Shown here piece by piece: positions 17,518-24,915 of a DNA stretch of 64,000 bases. Each line of letters starts with the position of its first letter. Position 1 is the first letter of the stretch. The notes under the pieces are model-generated. The model was not told the DNA's origin, did not search any database, and was given only the letters and a program-made list of their open reading frames with translations. A program made the translations under genes and the position numbers. The DNA is from Dysgonomonas mossii DSM 22836 (GTDB lineage Bacteria > Bacteroidota > Bacteroidia > Bacteroidales > Dysgonomonadaceae), in the NCBI RefSeq assembly GCF_000213575.1, contig NZ_GL892012.1:42601-106600 (forward strand), written 5' to 3'.

Positions 17518-18691
17518 GATTATCTACCCATTTGCAAAACTCTTTTAGTTCAGCGGGATTATAGCCATCCTTGCGCCAATGGTTTAATAGAGAATCCGAC
17601 TTGTTTAATATCTGGTTTTCTATAGGTTTTATCTTTTGCAGAATACCATTTCCATCAGCGGTAATGAGTGCCGCTAGATTGATATAGTCATTGCCTTCTC
17701 CCCTGTCTATAGGGAAGAGTTGTTTCTTTAGTTTCAGAGACCAATCGCATAGCTTTGCATTTCCTGTTTCATCGGCAAGCATTGTGGATGGGTACAAATT
17801 GTCTTTGTTGAGCCACACAGGTACTGCCACTGTGGTAAGTGGTGAACCTAATATTGTCCACATAGTGGTTAATGAAGCAGGCTCAGTCTTTTTCACGCCT
17901 TGCACAACGATAACCGAAGAGGTAGAGTAGCGGGGTATATAATCTCTGAATGCTGTAAAAATAGTCTTTGAAGTGTCTTGAGGCATCATGTCGTATAAGT
18001 TTGTCCCGGTCAATCCGTGCGTGAGATGACGTGAGACATCCTGTAACAAGAAGCGGTAAGAAAGTGATCCGGATAAGGATGCATTGTAAAATAACGGTTC
18101 GGCAGCCTGATAGCGGCTCAAGCCTTTATCTCTGGCTCTATCTCCCGAAAAAGAATAATTGGTACGAATAATATATCCCATAGGAGCTATGGAAGGATCA
18201 TTCGCATCGTATTTTTTGAATGTATAATCGCCTGTTTCGTAATAGGCTGCTCCTCCTTGTGCGTCTATCACCCCGAAGTTTGCATTTACATAAAGAGGCT
18301 TCGGTAATGTTTCCAGCATTTTTTCGAAATCGGCGAGAGTTGCACATTGTTGCAGAGCCATTTTTATGACAATACCTTCACGTTCTTCAAGTCCTACTTC
18401 CTTCTCATTCAGGTTGTACGATGCTGAGTTCATGATGGCAAAGCCTGTAGAATTATAACCTCCCCATACTTCTTTGCCTGTCTTATCTGTACTGTTTACA
18501 ATACCAATGTAATGATATTTTCCATCGCTAAATGCCATTAATTTATTTTGCAAGGCACTTGTATCCCTGTGTTTGTAGAGTAACGGACGTCCGTCGATCG
18601 TTCCTTTACCTGATATAATAGCAGTGGTACATGCTATGGCGTGACCGGATAGGACGAATAGCAAAAGGTAAATAAAATATAAGCATTTCAT
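17468..18691 (-). CDS. Secreted Ntn-hydrolase (C45/choloylglycine hydrolase-like)
   Basis: Predicted N-terminal nucleophile amidohydrolase exported to the periplasm. A signal peptide (residues 1-20, ending SGHAIA) is followed directly by Cys21 in CTTAIISGKG, so signal cleavage alone would free the catalytic cysteine. GRPLLYKHRDTS gives the conserved Arg region, and EVWGGYNSTGFAIMNSASYN and YVNANFGVIDAQGGAAYYE match the acyl-CoA:6-APA acyltransferase / choloylglycine hydrolase fold. At 407 residues it is longer than bile salt hydrolases. Substrate unknown; amide-linked acyl compounds are plausible. Its last 16 codons overlap the convergent PepSY gene. Confidence 0.75.
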   Translation of the reverse strand: MKCLYFIYLLLFVLSGHAIACTTAIISGKGTIDGRPLLYKHRDTSALQNKLMAFSDGKYHYIGIVNSTDKTGKEVWGGYNSTGFAIMNSASYNLNEKEVGLEEREGIVIKMALQQCATLADFEKMLETLPKPLYVNANFGVIDAQGGAAYYETGDYTFKKYDANDPSIAPMGYIIRTNYSFSGDRARDKGLSRYQAAEPLFYNASLSGSLSYRFLLQDVSRHLTHGLTGTNLYDMMPQDTSKTIFTAFRDYIPRYSTSSVIVVQGVKKTEPASLTTMWTILGSPLTTVAVPVWLNKDNLYPSTMLADETGNAKLCDWSLKLKKQLFPIDRGEGNDYINLAALITADGNGILQKIKPIENQILNKSDSLLNHWRKDGYNPAELKEFCKWVDNLIQQYYSFSPSFSSSS

Positions 18692-18727
18692 AGCGACTGA
18701 TTTTAAGACAGATAAAAGTAATATATT

Positions 18728-19483
18728 TTATTCTATATATATCATCTTTTTTGTCATACCTCCGTCAACTACAATATTTTGTCCATTAATAAAATCATTC
18801 GCCGGTTCGCAAAGGAACAGGCAAGTGCGTGCTATATCTTCGGGTTTGCCTATTCTGCCCGATGGGTGCTGCTTATGATCTTCGGGACGTAAATCGCCGT
18901 AATGCCCTGTGTCTATCCAGCCGGGACTGATACAGTTTACGGTTATGTTATATTCACTCAGGGAAATAGCTAAAGCGTGAGTAAGCGATACGATTGCTCC
19001 TTTGGATGCGGCATAGGCTTCGGAATTCGGTTCGCTCATCAGGTAGCGGGTAGATGCCATATTGATTATTCGCCCGTAGGTATTTAATTCTTTATTTAGC
19101 GAACGGTGTTTTGCTAATGATTTGGCTAGTATAAATATAGGGCGTAGGTTGATATTTAGAACTTTGTCGAAGTCTTCCACTGATACATCGAGTATCGACC
19201 CGAAATTGCTGACTCCTACATTGTTGATAATAATATCTATATTTCCTTTCTTGGAGATAATAGTATGAACAAGATCACTCAAAGCCCCTGCGTCAGCAAC
19301 ATCAAGTTGGGAGAAAGAGCATTTATAGTTTCTCATCTCTTCGCTTAGTTGTTTTCCTGCCTCTTCATCCATATCACAAAAAGTAATATCTGCCCCTGCT
19401 TCGCAGAAAGCTTTTACTATACTTCTGCCAATGCCATTGGCTCCGCCTGTGATAAATACTATCTTGTTTTGTAAACTCTCCAT
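18728..19483 (-). CDS. SDR family NAD(P)-dependent oxidoreductase
   Basis: Classical short-chain dehydrogenase/reductase of 251 residues. The cofactor motif is TGGANGIGRS (about residues 11-20), NNVGVSN matches the NNAG region, and the catalytic Ser, Tyr and Lys lie in INMASTRYL and EAYAASKGAIVSL (YxxxK). The C-terminal SGRIGKPEDIARTCLFLCEP and NIVVDGGMTKKM are typical. Asp39 in FCDMDE after beta-2 suggests a preference for NAD(H). Substrate cannot be inferred. It lies 12 bp downstream of lipB and may be the last gene of the DUF4286-ruvC-lipB run. Confidence 0.88.
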   Translation of the reverse strand: MESLQNKIVFITGGANGIGRSIVKAFCEAGADITFCDMDEEAGKQLSEEMRNYKCSFSQLDVADAGALSDLVHTIISKKGNIDIIINNVGVSNFGSILDVSVEDFDKVLNINLRPIFILAKSLAKHRSLNKELNTYGRIINMASTRYLMSEPNSEAYAASKGAIVSLTHALAISLSEYNITVNCISPGWIDTGHYGDLRPEDHKQHPSGRIGKPEDIARTCLFLCEPANDFINGQNIVVDGGMTKKMIYIE

Positions 19484-19495
19484 AAATTACTGTAT

Positions 19496-20158
19496 TTATT
19501 GGGGGATGAATACCTCTTCAAATAATTCTTTCATTTTGCTTTTTACTTCCTCCATATCTACTTTATGCCCAAGCTCTTTTTCGAGCGATGTTACGCCTTT
19601 ATCGATAAAGCCACAAGGATTGATAAGTGAGAAATAAGATAAATCTGTATTTATGTTGAATGCAAATCCGTGCATTGTCACAAAGCGACTACTACGCACA
19701 CCGATTGCCGCAATCTTTCGTGTGCGAGCAGGAACGGTTGTATCTATCCATACACCGGCTGCACCTTCCAGTCTTTCGGCTTTGATATTGTAGGACGCCA
19801 AAAAACGGATTATAATTTCTTCTAAGTTAAAGATGTATTGTCTCAGTCCGATGTCGTATGATTCCAGATCGAAGATAGGATAACCTACAAGTTGTCCCGG
19901 ACCGTGATATGTAATATCTCCTCCGCGATCTATTTGGAAAAGTGAGACTCCTTTTTCTTTTAGAAAATTTTCCTGAAACAGAAGGTTCTCATGCTTACCA
20001 TGTTTACCAATTGTGATGACATGAGGGTGTTCGCAAAACAAGAGGTAGTTTTCGGGCTGTTCCCCTTTGTCCTTAAGGGATAGGGCTTCTGCGAATAACT
20101 CTTGCTGATATTTCCATGCATGCCCGTATTCTATATTTTCTAGGTCTTTGTATATCAT
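19496..20158 (-). CDS. lipB: Octanoyl-[acyl-carrier-protein]:protein N-octanoyltransferase
   Basis: Transfers octanoyl from ACP to lipoyl domains, the first step of lipoate synthesis. The signature GGDITYHGPGQLVGYPI is at about residues 78-94. The catalytic Lys is in RKIAAIGVRSSRFV and the acyl-accepting Cys in INPCGFIDKGVTSL. The HGFAFNINTDLSYF stretch is also conserved. At 220 residues the length is normal. lipA is not in the window; lpdA, a user of lipoyl proteins, is 7 kb away. It is 13 bp downstream of ruvC on the same strand. Confidence 0.94.
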   Translation of the reverse strand: MIYKDLENIEYGHAWKYQQELFAEALSLKDKGEQPENYLLFCEHPHVITIGKHGKHENLLFQENFLKEKGVSLFQIDRGGDITYHGPGQLVGYPIFDLESYDIGLRQYIFNLEEIIIRFLASYNIKAERLEGAAGVWIDTTVPARTRKIAAIGVRSSRFVTMHGFAFNINTDLSYFSLINPCGFIDKGVTSLEKELGHKVDMEEVKSKMKELFEEVFIPQ

Positions 20159-20171
20159 TGTGTTTGCTGAT

Positions 20172-20732
20172 TTATTTAACTTTACTCGGATTTTTATTTA
20201 TAAAATCTTTCCAACTTGTAAATTTCTTTTCTTGTGTAGGGTTGTTTGTTTGGAAATAATGGCAAACTGCAGCCGCCAATCCATCGGTCGCATCCATCTG
20301 AGTTGGCATATTACTGTCGGGTATATGGAGGAAATGTTGTAACATATAGGCAACTTGTTCCTTAGCTGCACGTCCATTTCCGGTAATTGACATTTTTATT
20401 TTTAACGGAGCGTATTCAAAAATGGGAATATCCCGCGATAATGCAGCAGCCATAGCTACCCCCTGTGCTCTACCCAGCTTGAGCATACTTTGTACATTCT
20501 TTCCAAAAAAAGGAGCTTCGATGGCTAGTTCATCGGGTAAGAATTCATCTATCAGCCCAATTATTCGTTCAAAAATCCGTCGGAGTTTCAGATAATGGTC
20601 GTCATACTTACTGAGTTGTAGTACCCCCATTGCTAATAGTTCGGGTTTATTATTCACCACACGCAAGATACCGTATCCCATTACTTGTGTGCCGGGGTCG
20701 ATACCCAATATTATTCGTTCTTTTTGTATCAT
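20172..20732 (-). CDS. ruvC: Crossover junction endodeoxyribonuclease RuvC
   Basis: Resolves Holliday junctions with RuvAB during recombination repair. The four acidic catalytic residues are visible: Asp in [14 protein letters not shown] (about residue 12), Glu in [11 protein letters not shown] (about 71), and the C-terminal pair in [14 protein letters not shown] (about 144-147). [17 protein letters not shown] and the KKSVTGNG-like region (here [16 protein letters not shown]) are also conserved. At 186 residues the length is normal. It starts 1 bp after the DUF4286 stop, so the two are coupled. Confidence 0.94.
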   Translation of the reverse strand: MIQKERIILGIDPGTQVMGYGILRVVNNKPELLAMGVLQLSKYDDHYLKLRRIFERIIGLIDEFLPDELAIEAPFFGKNVQSMLKLGRAQGVAMAAALSRDIPIFEYAPLKIKMSITGNGRAAKEQVAYMLQHFLHIPDSNMPTQMDATDGLAAAVCHYFQTNNPTQEKKFTSWKDFINKNPSKVK

Positions 20733-20733
20733 A

Positions 20734-21042
20734 CTACAAGCTTATTTCTTCCAATAATGTGACAAATCCCAAAGCCTTATTTCCAAACAGAGAGGTTAGC
20801 TCTTTCTGGAGGGCTTCGCCTTCTATAGCATACCAGTGATTGAGCGTATCTACGTTCTTCACCTTGAACTGTAATGAATAGCTGGTTCCGCTTTCCTCAT
20901 GCTGTGCGTGAATACGTGCGAAACGAGGTTCGTGTAAGAAACCACTACTCGTTGCTTTGATTATGTAAACATCTTTGATAAAACGGATATAATCGTTGCA
21001 GACTTCGTCTTCTACATGAAATGTAGTATTGAAAATGATCAT
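20734..21042 (-). CDS. DUF4286 family small protein
   Basis: Conserved Bacteroidetes protein of 102 residues, function unknown. It begins [21 protein letters not shown], has the helical KDVYI segment and an [21 protein letters not shown] beta-rich middle, and the C-terminal [31 protein letters not shown]. The fold looks like a ferredoxin-like dimeric alpha/beta domain. It is the first gene of a run with ruvC and lipB. I recall this gene beside ruvC in other Bacteroidales. Confidence 0.8.
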   Translation of the reverse strand: MIIFNTTFHVEDEVCNDYIRFIKDVYIIKATSSGFLHEPRFARIHAQHEESGTSYSLQFKVKNVDTLNHWYAIEGEALQKELTSLFGNKALGFVTLLEEISL

Positions 21043-21173
21043 TTGTTAGTGTTTTTTTCTAAACAAAAATACGAAAAGTTTATGGGTTTTTCTTCAAGAA
21101 TGAAACAAGCTGTTCATGGTTATGGAATTTTATACCTTTGGGCATCTATTAGAGAAAGATAATTATTGCGATT

Positions 21174-21230
21174 ATGAGAAGTGTGTTTTTTCTCTTACTA
21201 TTATCATTTAATATAACATGTATAAAATAA
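21174..21230 (+). other. Promoter-preceded 18-codon hydrophobic ORF (possible gene remnant)
   Basis: TACCTTTG at 21133-21140 fits the -7 box, and 33 bp later an ATG opens 18 codons (MRSVFFLLLLSFNITCIK, then stop). The peptide resembles a bare signal sequence. It may be the truncated head of a lost secreted protein, a small membrane peptide, or chance. The remainder of the 21043-21346 gap holds only the hairpin at 21286-21328. Confidence 0.3.
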
Positions 21231-21285
21231 AGATAAGGATACCCGACTGCTTATACTGATCCTACTCTACCAGTCATCTTTAAAT

Positions 21286-21328
21286 TAAAGAGGTTGCTCC
21301 GAAAGAATTTTTCAGAACAACCTCTTTG
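21286..21328 (-). terminator. Terminator after the GH3 gene
   Basis: AAAGAGGTTG...CAACCTCTTT arms (10 bp, extended by partial pairing) on the minus strand after the GH3 stop. It shares the GAGGTTGT start with the hairpin at 16268-16322. Confidence 0.75.
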
Positions 21329-21346
21329 GATATTTATATCAGTTAA

Positions 21347-23773
21347 TTAAGGCTTTAAGTCGACAAAAGAAGCCTTATTGTTTAGTACATTATTTACTTT
21401 TTCTACAATTTTTGTTTCCGGCAACATAAATGATTCTTTCTGCCTTGTGTCTAGTGCAGATGCTGCCACTTCAATCTGATAAGAACCTTTGTCTGCTACC
21501 CATGCGCTCTTTCCTTGATTGAAAGATGCTAGGTCGCGAAGAGATAAACGTAAAGTTATTGTTTGTTCTTCTCCCGGTTTTAGCAATCGGGTTTTAGCAA
21601 AAGCCTTAAGTTCTTTTACGGGCTTATCTATAACATTCGTTGGCGAGGATAAATATAATTGAACAATCTCTTTTCCTGACACTTTTCCGGTATTCTTCAC
21701 ATTAAAGCTTACATACAGTTCGTTGTCAAATACCTTGTCACTTATTCTCATATCAGAATATTCAAATGTAGTATAAGACAGACCGTATCCAAACTCGTAT
21801 GCAGGTTTTACATTGAACGTGTTAAAATATCTGTATCCTACATATACACCTTCTTTATACATTACTTCGGTTGGTTTGTCGGCAGGAAGTCCTTGGAAAT
21901 TGTCGGCAGAAGAAACGTCCTCATATTTTATAGGGAATGTCATTGATAATTTTCCCGATGGATTTTCTTTCCCTGATAAAATGTCTGCGACAGAGTTCCC
22001 CGCTTCTTGCCCCGGAAGCCAAGCCATTAAGATTGCATCCACTTTGTCTTTCCAGCTTGTAACTTCTATTGCTCCACCATTGTTGAGAACTACTATCACT
22101 TTTTTTCCTTGAGCGTGAAATATAGATGATGCATTATCTATTAGGTTCAGTTCTTCTTGTGTTAGTTTAAAATCGGCTTCGATTTTTCTATCGTCCAATT
22201 CTCCTGAACTTCTTCCGATGGTAATTATTGCAACATCATTTTTTGAGGCACTTTCTTTTATCATCGACTCCTTAAGTTTTGGTTGAGGCATTAGGGGAAC
22301 CAGCATTAATGGGTTTGCCTTCAACGCTTCTTTTACTTTGGCTACCTCAGCATTTACAAATGGAGTATAAAACTCCTCCAGTTTCTGATCCGTCGAATAG
22401 CCTGCATTTTTCAGACCCTCTTTTAGTGATACAATATATGCTTTGTTTACATCTCCACTACCTGTTCCTCCGGCAATGAGATTGTAAGATAGACTTCCGA
22501 AAACAGCCAGATTCTTTGTGCCCGGAGCAAGAGGCAGAGCATTCTCTTTATTTTCTAATAAAACCATGCCTTCGGTTGCTGCCTGACGTGTGAGTTCTGC
22601 ATGTTTTTTCAAATCGGGTTTATTCGAAAATTGATAATTTCTTATTTTGTTTGAAGATAATATCATATCCAATATTCTCTTTACACAAATATCCAAATCC
22701 GCTTCGGTAAGAGCTCCTGATTTTAAATCATTCAGTATGTCTTCTTTTTGCGAAGGAATGCCCGGCATTAACAAATCATTTCCTGCTTTTAGTTGCAGCG
22801 ATGTGTTGTGTTCTTTCCCTTTACCCATCAGAGCCTCTAGTCCGTTGCTATATCCGCCAAACCAGTCTGTTATAACTACACCTTTGTATCCCCATTCGTC
22901 TCTTAGTATTGTTGTCAGCAAATCATAATCGGCAGAAGTATATATTCCGTTTATCTTATTGTAAGAAGACATTATGGTTGCCGGGTTTGATTCTTTAACT
23001 GCGATTTCAAAACCTCTTAAATAAATCTCTCTTAATGCCCTCTGAGATACGTTGACATTCAAGTCCATCCTGTTTTTCTCACTGTTGTTTGCCGCAAAGT
23101 GTTTTACCGATGTTCCCGAGCCGTTCTCCTGGATGCCGTTTATCATTGCTGCTGCAATTTTTCCTGTCAATAGGGGATCTTCCGAATAGTATTCATAATT
23201 TCGCCCACAAAGTGGATTACGCATAATATTGATAGCCGGAGCAAGTTGTATATCAGATCCGTATTCCAGTACCTCGTTTCCTATTGCTCGCCCTACCTGT
23301 TCTATCAACTTTGTATCCCAAGTGCAGGCTAATAGCGTGCCCACAGGGAATCCTGTTGCATAAAATGTTTGATCTGTGTTCTTTCTAGTTGGGCTGATAC
23401 GCACACCTGCCGGCCCGTCTGTCATCACAATTGCTGGTATGCCATATTTATCTAGATGATATGTTGTACCGGCTGCCCCCGGAACTAAATATTCCGTTCC
23501 TCCTACTACCATATCTTTAATCAGCCCTTCGAAACCTTTCATGCCCGTTCCCAACACCAGATTTATTTTTTCATCTAGTGTCAGGCGAGTCATTAAGTCT
23601 GAAATTCGTCTGTTGTTGGGTAAACGAGTGTCTTCATACGGTTGTAGTTTTCCGTCATTATTTAAGTCTAGGAATGTTTTTCCATCTACAACAATTTGTT
23701 TAGGTGGTTGTGCAAATAATTGAAAAGTTGCGACAATTAAACAAAAACCTGTTAAAATATATTTTTTTATCAT
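21347..23773 (-). CDS. Glycoside hydrolase family 3 beta-glycosidase (bglX-like)
   Basis: Exported GH3 enzyme that removes terminal beta-linked sugars from oligosaccharides. Signal peptide residues about 1-21 (YILTGFCLIVATFQLFA). The N-terminal TIM barrel begins LMTRLTLDEKINLVLG and carries the nucleophile Asp in VITDWFGGY (about residue 306). KHFAANNSEKNR is the substrate-binding KHF motif. The second domain has IITIGRSSGELDDR, LPGQEAGNSVADIL and NPSGKLSMTFP, and the C-terminal fibronectin-III-like domain starts around YGLSYTTFEYSDM. At 808 residues it is full length. It diverges from the Nudix-type regulator, with two palindromes between them. Glucosidase versus xylosidase specificity is open. 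Confidence 0.9.
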   Translation of the reverse strand: MIKKYILTGFCLIVATFQLFAQPPKQIVVDGKTFLDLNNDGKLQPYEDTRLPNNRRISDLMTRLTLDEKINLVLGTGMKGFEGLIKDMVVGGTEYLVPGAAGTTYHLDKYGIPAIVMTDGPAGVRISPTRKNTDQTFYATGFPVGTLLACTWDTKLIEQVGRAIGNEVLEYGSDIQLAPAINIMRNPLCGRNYEYYSEDPLLTGKIAAAMINGIQENGSGTSVKHFAANNSEKNRMDLNVNVSQRALREIYLRGFEIAVKESNPATIMSSYNKINGIYTSADYDLLTTILRDEWGYKGVVITDWFGGYSNGLEALMGKGKEHNTSLQLKAGNDLLMPGIPSQKEDILNDLKSGALTEADLDICVKRILDMILSSNKIRNYQFSNKPDLKKHAELTRQAATEGMVLLENKENALPLAPGTKNLAVFGSLSYNLIAGGTGSGDVNKAYIVSLKEGLKNAGYSTDQKLEEFYTPFVNAEVAKVKEALKANPLMLVPLMPQPKLKESMIKESASKNDVAIITIGRSSGELDDRKIEADFKLTQEELNLIDNASSIFHAQGKKVIVVLNNGGAIEVTSWKDKVDAILMAWLPGQEAGNSVADILSGKENPSGKLSMTFPIKYEDVSSADNFQGLPADKPTEVMYKEGVYVGYRYFNTFNVKPAYEFGYGLSYTTFEYSDMRISDKVFDNELYVSFNVKNTGKVSGKEIVQLYLSSPTNVIDKPVKELKAFAKTRLLKPGEEQTITLRLSLRDLASFNQGKSAWVADKGSYQIEVAASALDTRQKESFMLPETKIVEKVNNVLNNKASFVDLKP

Positions 23774-23823
23774 ATCAATATTTTTTTATCAATTTTATAA
23801 TAACGTATTTTACACACCAAAGG

Positions 23824-23831
23824 CAAAATTA
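23824..23831 (-). promoter_or_regulatory. Putative -7 box of the divergent GH3 gene
   Basis: Minus strand reads TAATTTTG, fitting TAnnTTTG, 50 bp before the GH3 start and directly downstream (in the direction of transcription) of the palindromes at 23850-23892. A -33 is not obvious. Confidence 0.4.
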
Positions 23832-23849
23832 ATACATATGCCCAAATGA

Positions 23850-23892
23850 CGTATAATATACGCTATTGTTTTTCTATGTTGTATAACATACG
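23850..23892. promoter_or_regulatory. Two operator-like palindromes in the GH3/regulator divergent region
   Basis: CGTATAATATACG (23850-23862) is a perfect 13-bp palindrome with a single central base. A weaker relative, TGTATAACATACG (23880-23892), begins 30 bp away, about three helical turns. Both are placed to control the GH3 gene and the regulator gene. Related sites lie before the receptor gene at 24806 and 24848. Assignment to the adjacent Nudix regulator is inference. Confidence 0.65.
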
Positions 23893-23954
23893 GCATGAGA
23901 AATCATGTAATCAAAAAAATACTATTAATTTAATAATCTAAAGAAGAGTTACTT

Positions 23955-24701
23955 ATGGGGTCGTCGTACTTGGAAACGTTCAAAGCAGGGACAGAGAATA
24001 TACACCCGGGACTATCTGTAGACTGTGTTATTATATCGTTTCATGAGCAAAAGATGAAGATATTGCTCAATAAATACAAATTGAACAAACTGTGGATGTT
24101 GCCGGGAGGTTTAGTCCATAAAAATGAAGATGTTGATGAAGCTGTGCAAAGAGTTTTGTTTCAACGTACAGGGTTGACTAATATAAAGTTAAGGCAGTTT
24201 TATTTGTTTGGAAAGAAAGATCGTTGTAATATAGATAATAATAGAGAGTTGCTAGAAAGTTATGGTGTTAGTCCTGACGATATTCCCAACTTGATGAGCC
24301 GATATGCAACTATGGGCTATTTTGCTTTCGTGCGCTATGATCAGGTATCATTGAGCGAAGATGATGCAGACTTGAGTATGTGGTTTGATATAGATAAGAT
24401 ACCCAAGCTCAGTCATGACCATAATGAAATTATAAATCGGGCAATAAAGCATATACGACTGCTTATAGATATTATTCCTATCGGATATGAATTGCTTCCC
24501 GAGGAGTTTACGATAGTCGAATTGCGAAAGATATATGAAGGTATATTGGGAGAGGAGCTTGATAAGCGTAATTTTAGAAAACGAATGCTGACATCTGAAC
24601 TAATTGTTAGTCTCGATAAAAAAAGAGAAACCGATCCTTATCCCCAGCCAAACTTATATTCCTTCAATATGAAGAGAATAGAAGAGTTGTTGGATTTATG
24701 A
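23955..24701 (+). CDS. Nudix-related transcriptional regulator (NrtR/AraR-like)
   Basis: Probable sugar-responsive DNA-binding regulator of the flanking GH3/receptor genes. The N-terminal part is a Nudix fold (LSVDCVIISFHEQKMKILL, LWMLPGGLVHKNEDVDEAV). The Nudix-box catalytic pattern is degenerate: no REVxEE motif, but VQRVLFQRTGL in its place. This suggests ligand binding rather than hydrolysis. The C-terminal winged helix spans about residues 170-248 (LLPEEFTIVELRKIYEGIL, DKRNFRKRML). In Bacteroides thetaiotaomicron the arabinose regulator AraR belongs to this class. It sits between two target-like promoters that carry shared palindromes. Effector unknown. Confidence 0.85.
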   Translation: MGSSYLETFKAGTENIHPGLSVDCVIISFHEQKMKILLNKYKLNKLWMLPGGLVHKNEDVDEAVQRVLFQRTGLTNIKLRQFYLFGKKDRCNIDNNRELLESYGVSPDDIPNLMSRYATMGYFAFVRYDQVSLSEDDADLSMWFDIDKIPKLSHDHNEIINRAIKHIRLLIDIIPIGYELLPEEFTIVELRKIYEGILGEELDKRNFRKRMLTSELIVSLDKKRETDPYPQPNLYSFNMKRIEELLDL

Positions 24702-24805
24702 TATAATCATTTTGTTATTACTTATGTGTATCCAAGTATGTTTTATTCATGCTTGGATATTTTTTTTTGTTGTTTCATGTTTTAAAACATGTTATTTTGT
24801 ATTGG

Positions 24806-24818
24806 CGTATATTGTACG
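24806..24818 (+). promoter_or_regulatory. Operator-like site 1 of the receptor/GH3 operon
   Basis: CGTATATTGTACG, an imperfect palindrome of the CGTATAnTATACG type, overlapping the probable -33 (ATTG at 24811-24814). Confidence 0.6.
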
Positions 24819-24834
24819 CTATTGAATAATACTA

Positions 24835-24842
24835 TACTTTTG
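24835..24842 (+). promoter_or_regulatory. -7 box of the receptor/GH3 operon
   Basis: TACTTTTG matches TAnnTTTG, with ATTG 20 bp upstream as a weak -33. It lies between operator-like sites at 24806 and 24848, so binding there would be expected to block transcription. Confidence 0.55.
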
Positions 24843-24847
24843 TATCA

Positions 24848-24860
24848 CGTATTGAATACA
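24848..24860 (+). promoter_or_regulatory. Operator-like site 2 of the receptor/GH3 operon
   Basis: CGTATTGAATACA, near-palindromic and related to the other sites. It begins 42 bp (four helical turns) after site 1, so both would lie on the same face of the DNA. Confidence 0.5.
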
Positions 24861-24915
24861 CCGCAAATAGTAATCTGAACTTAACAAAATTAATCCCTAA
24901 TGTTTTAATATAAAT

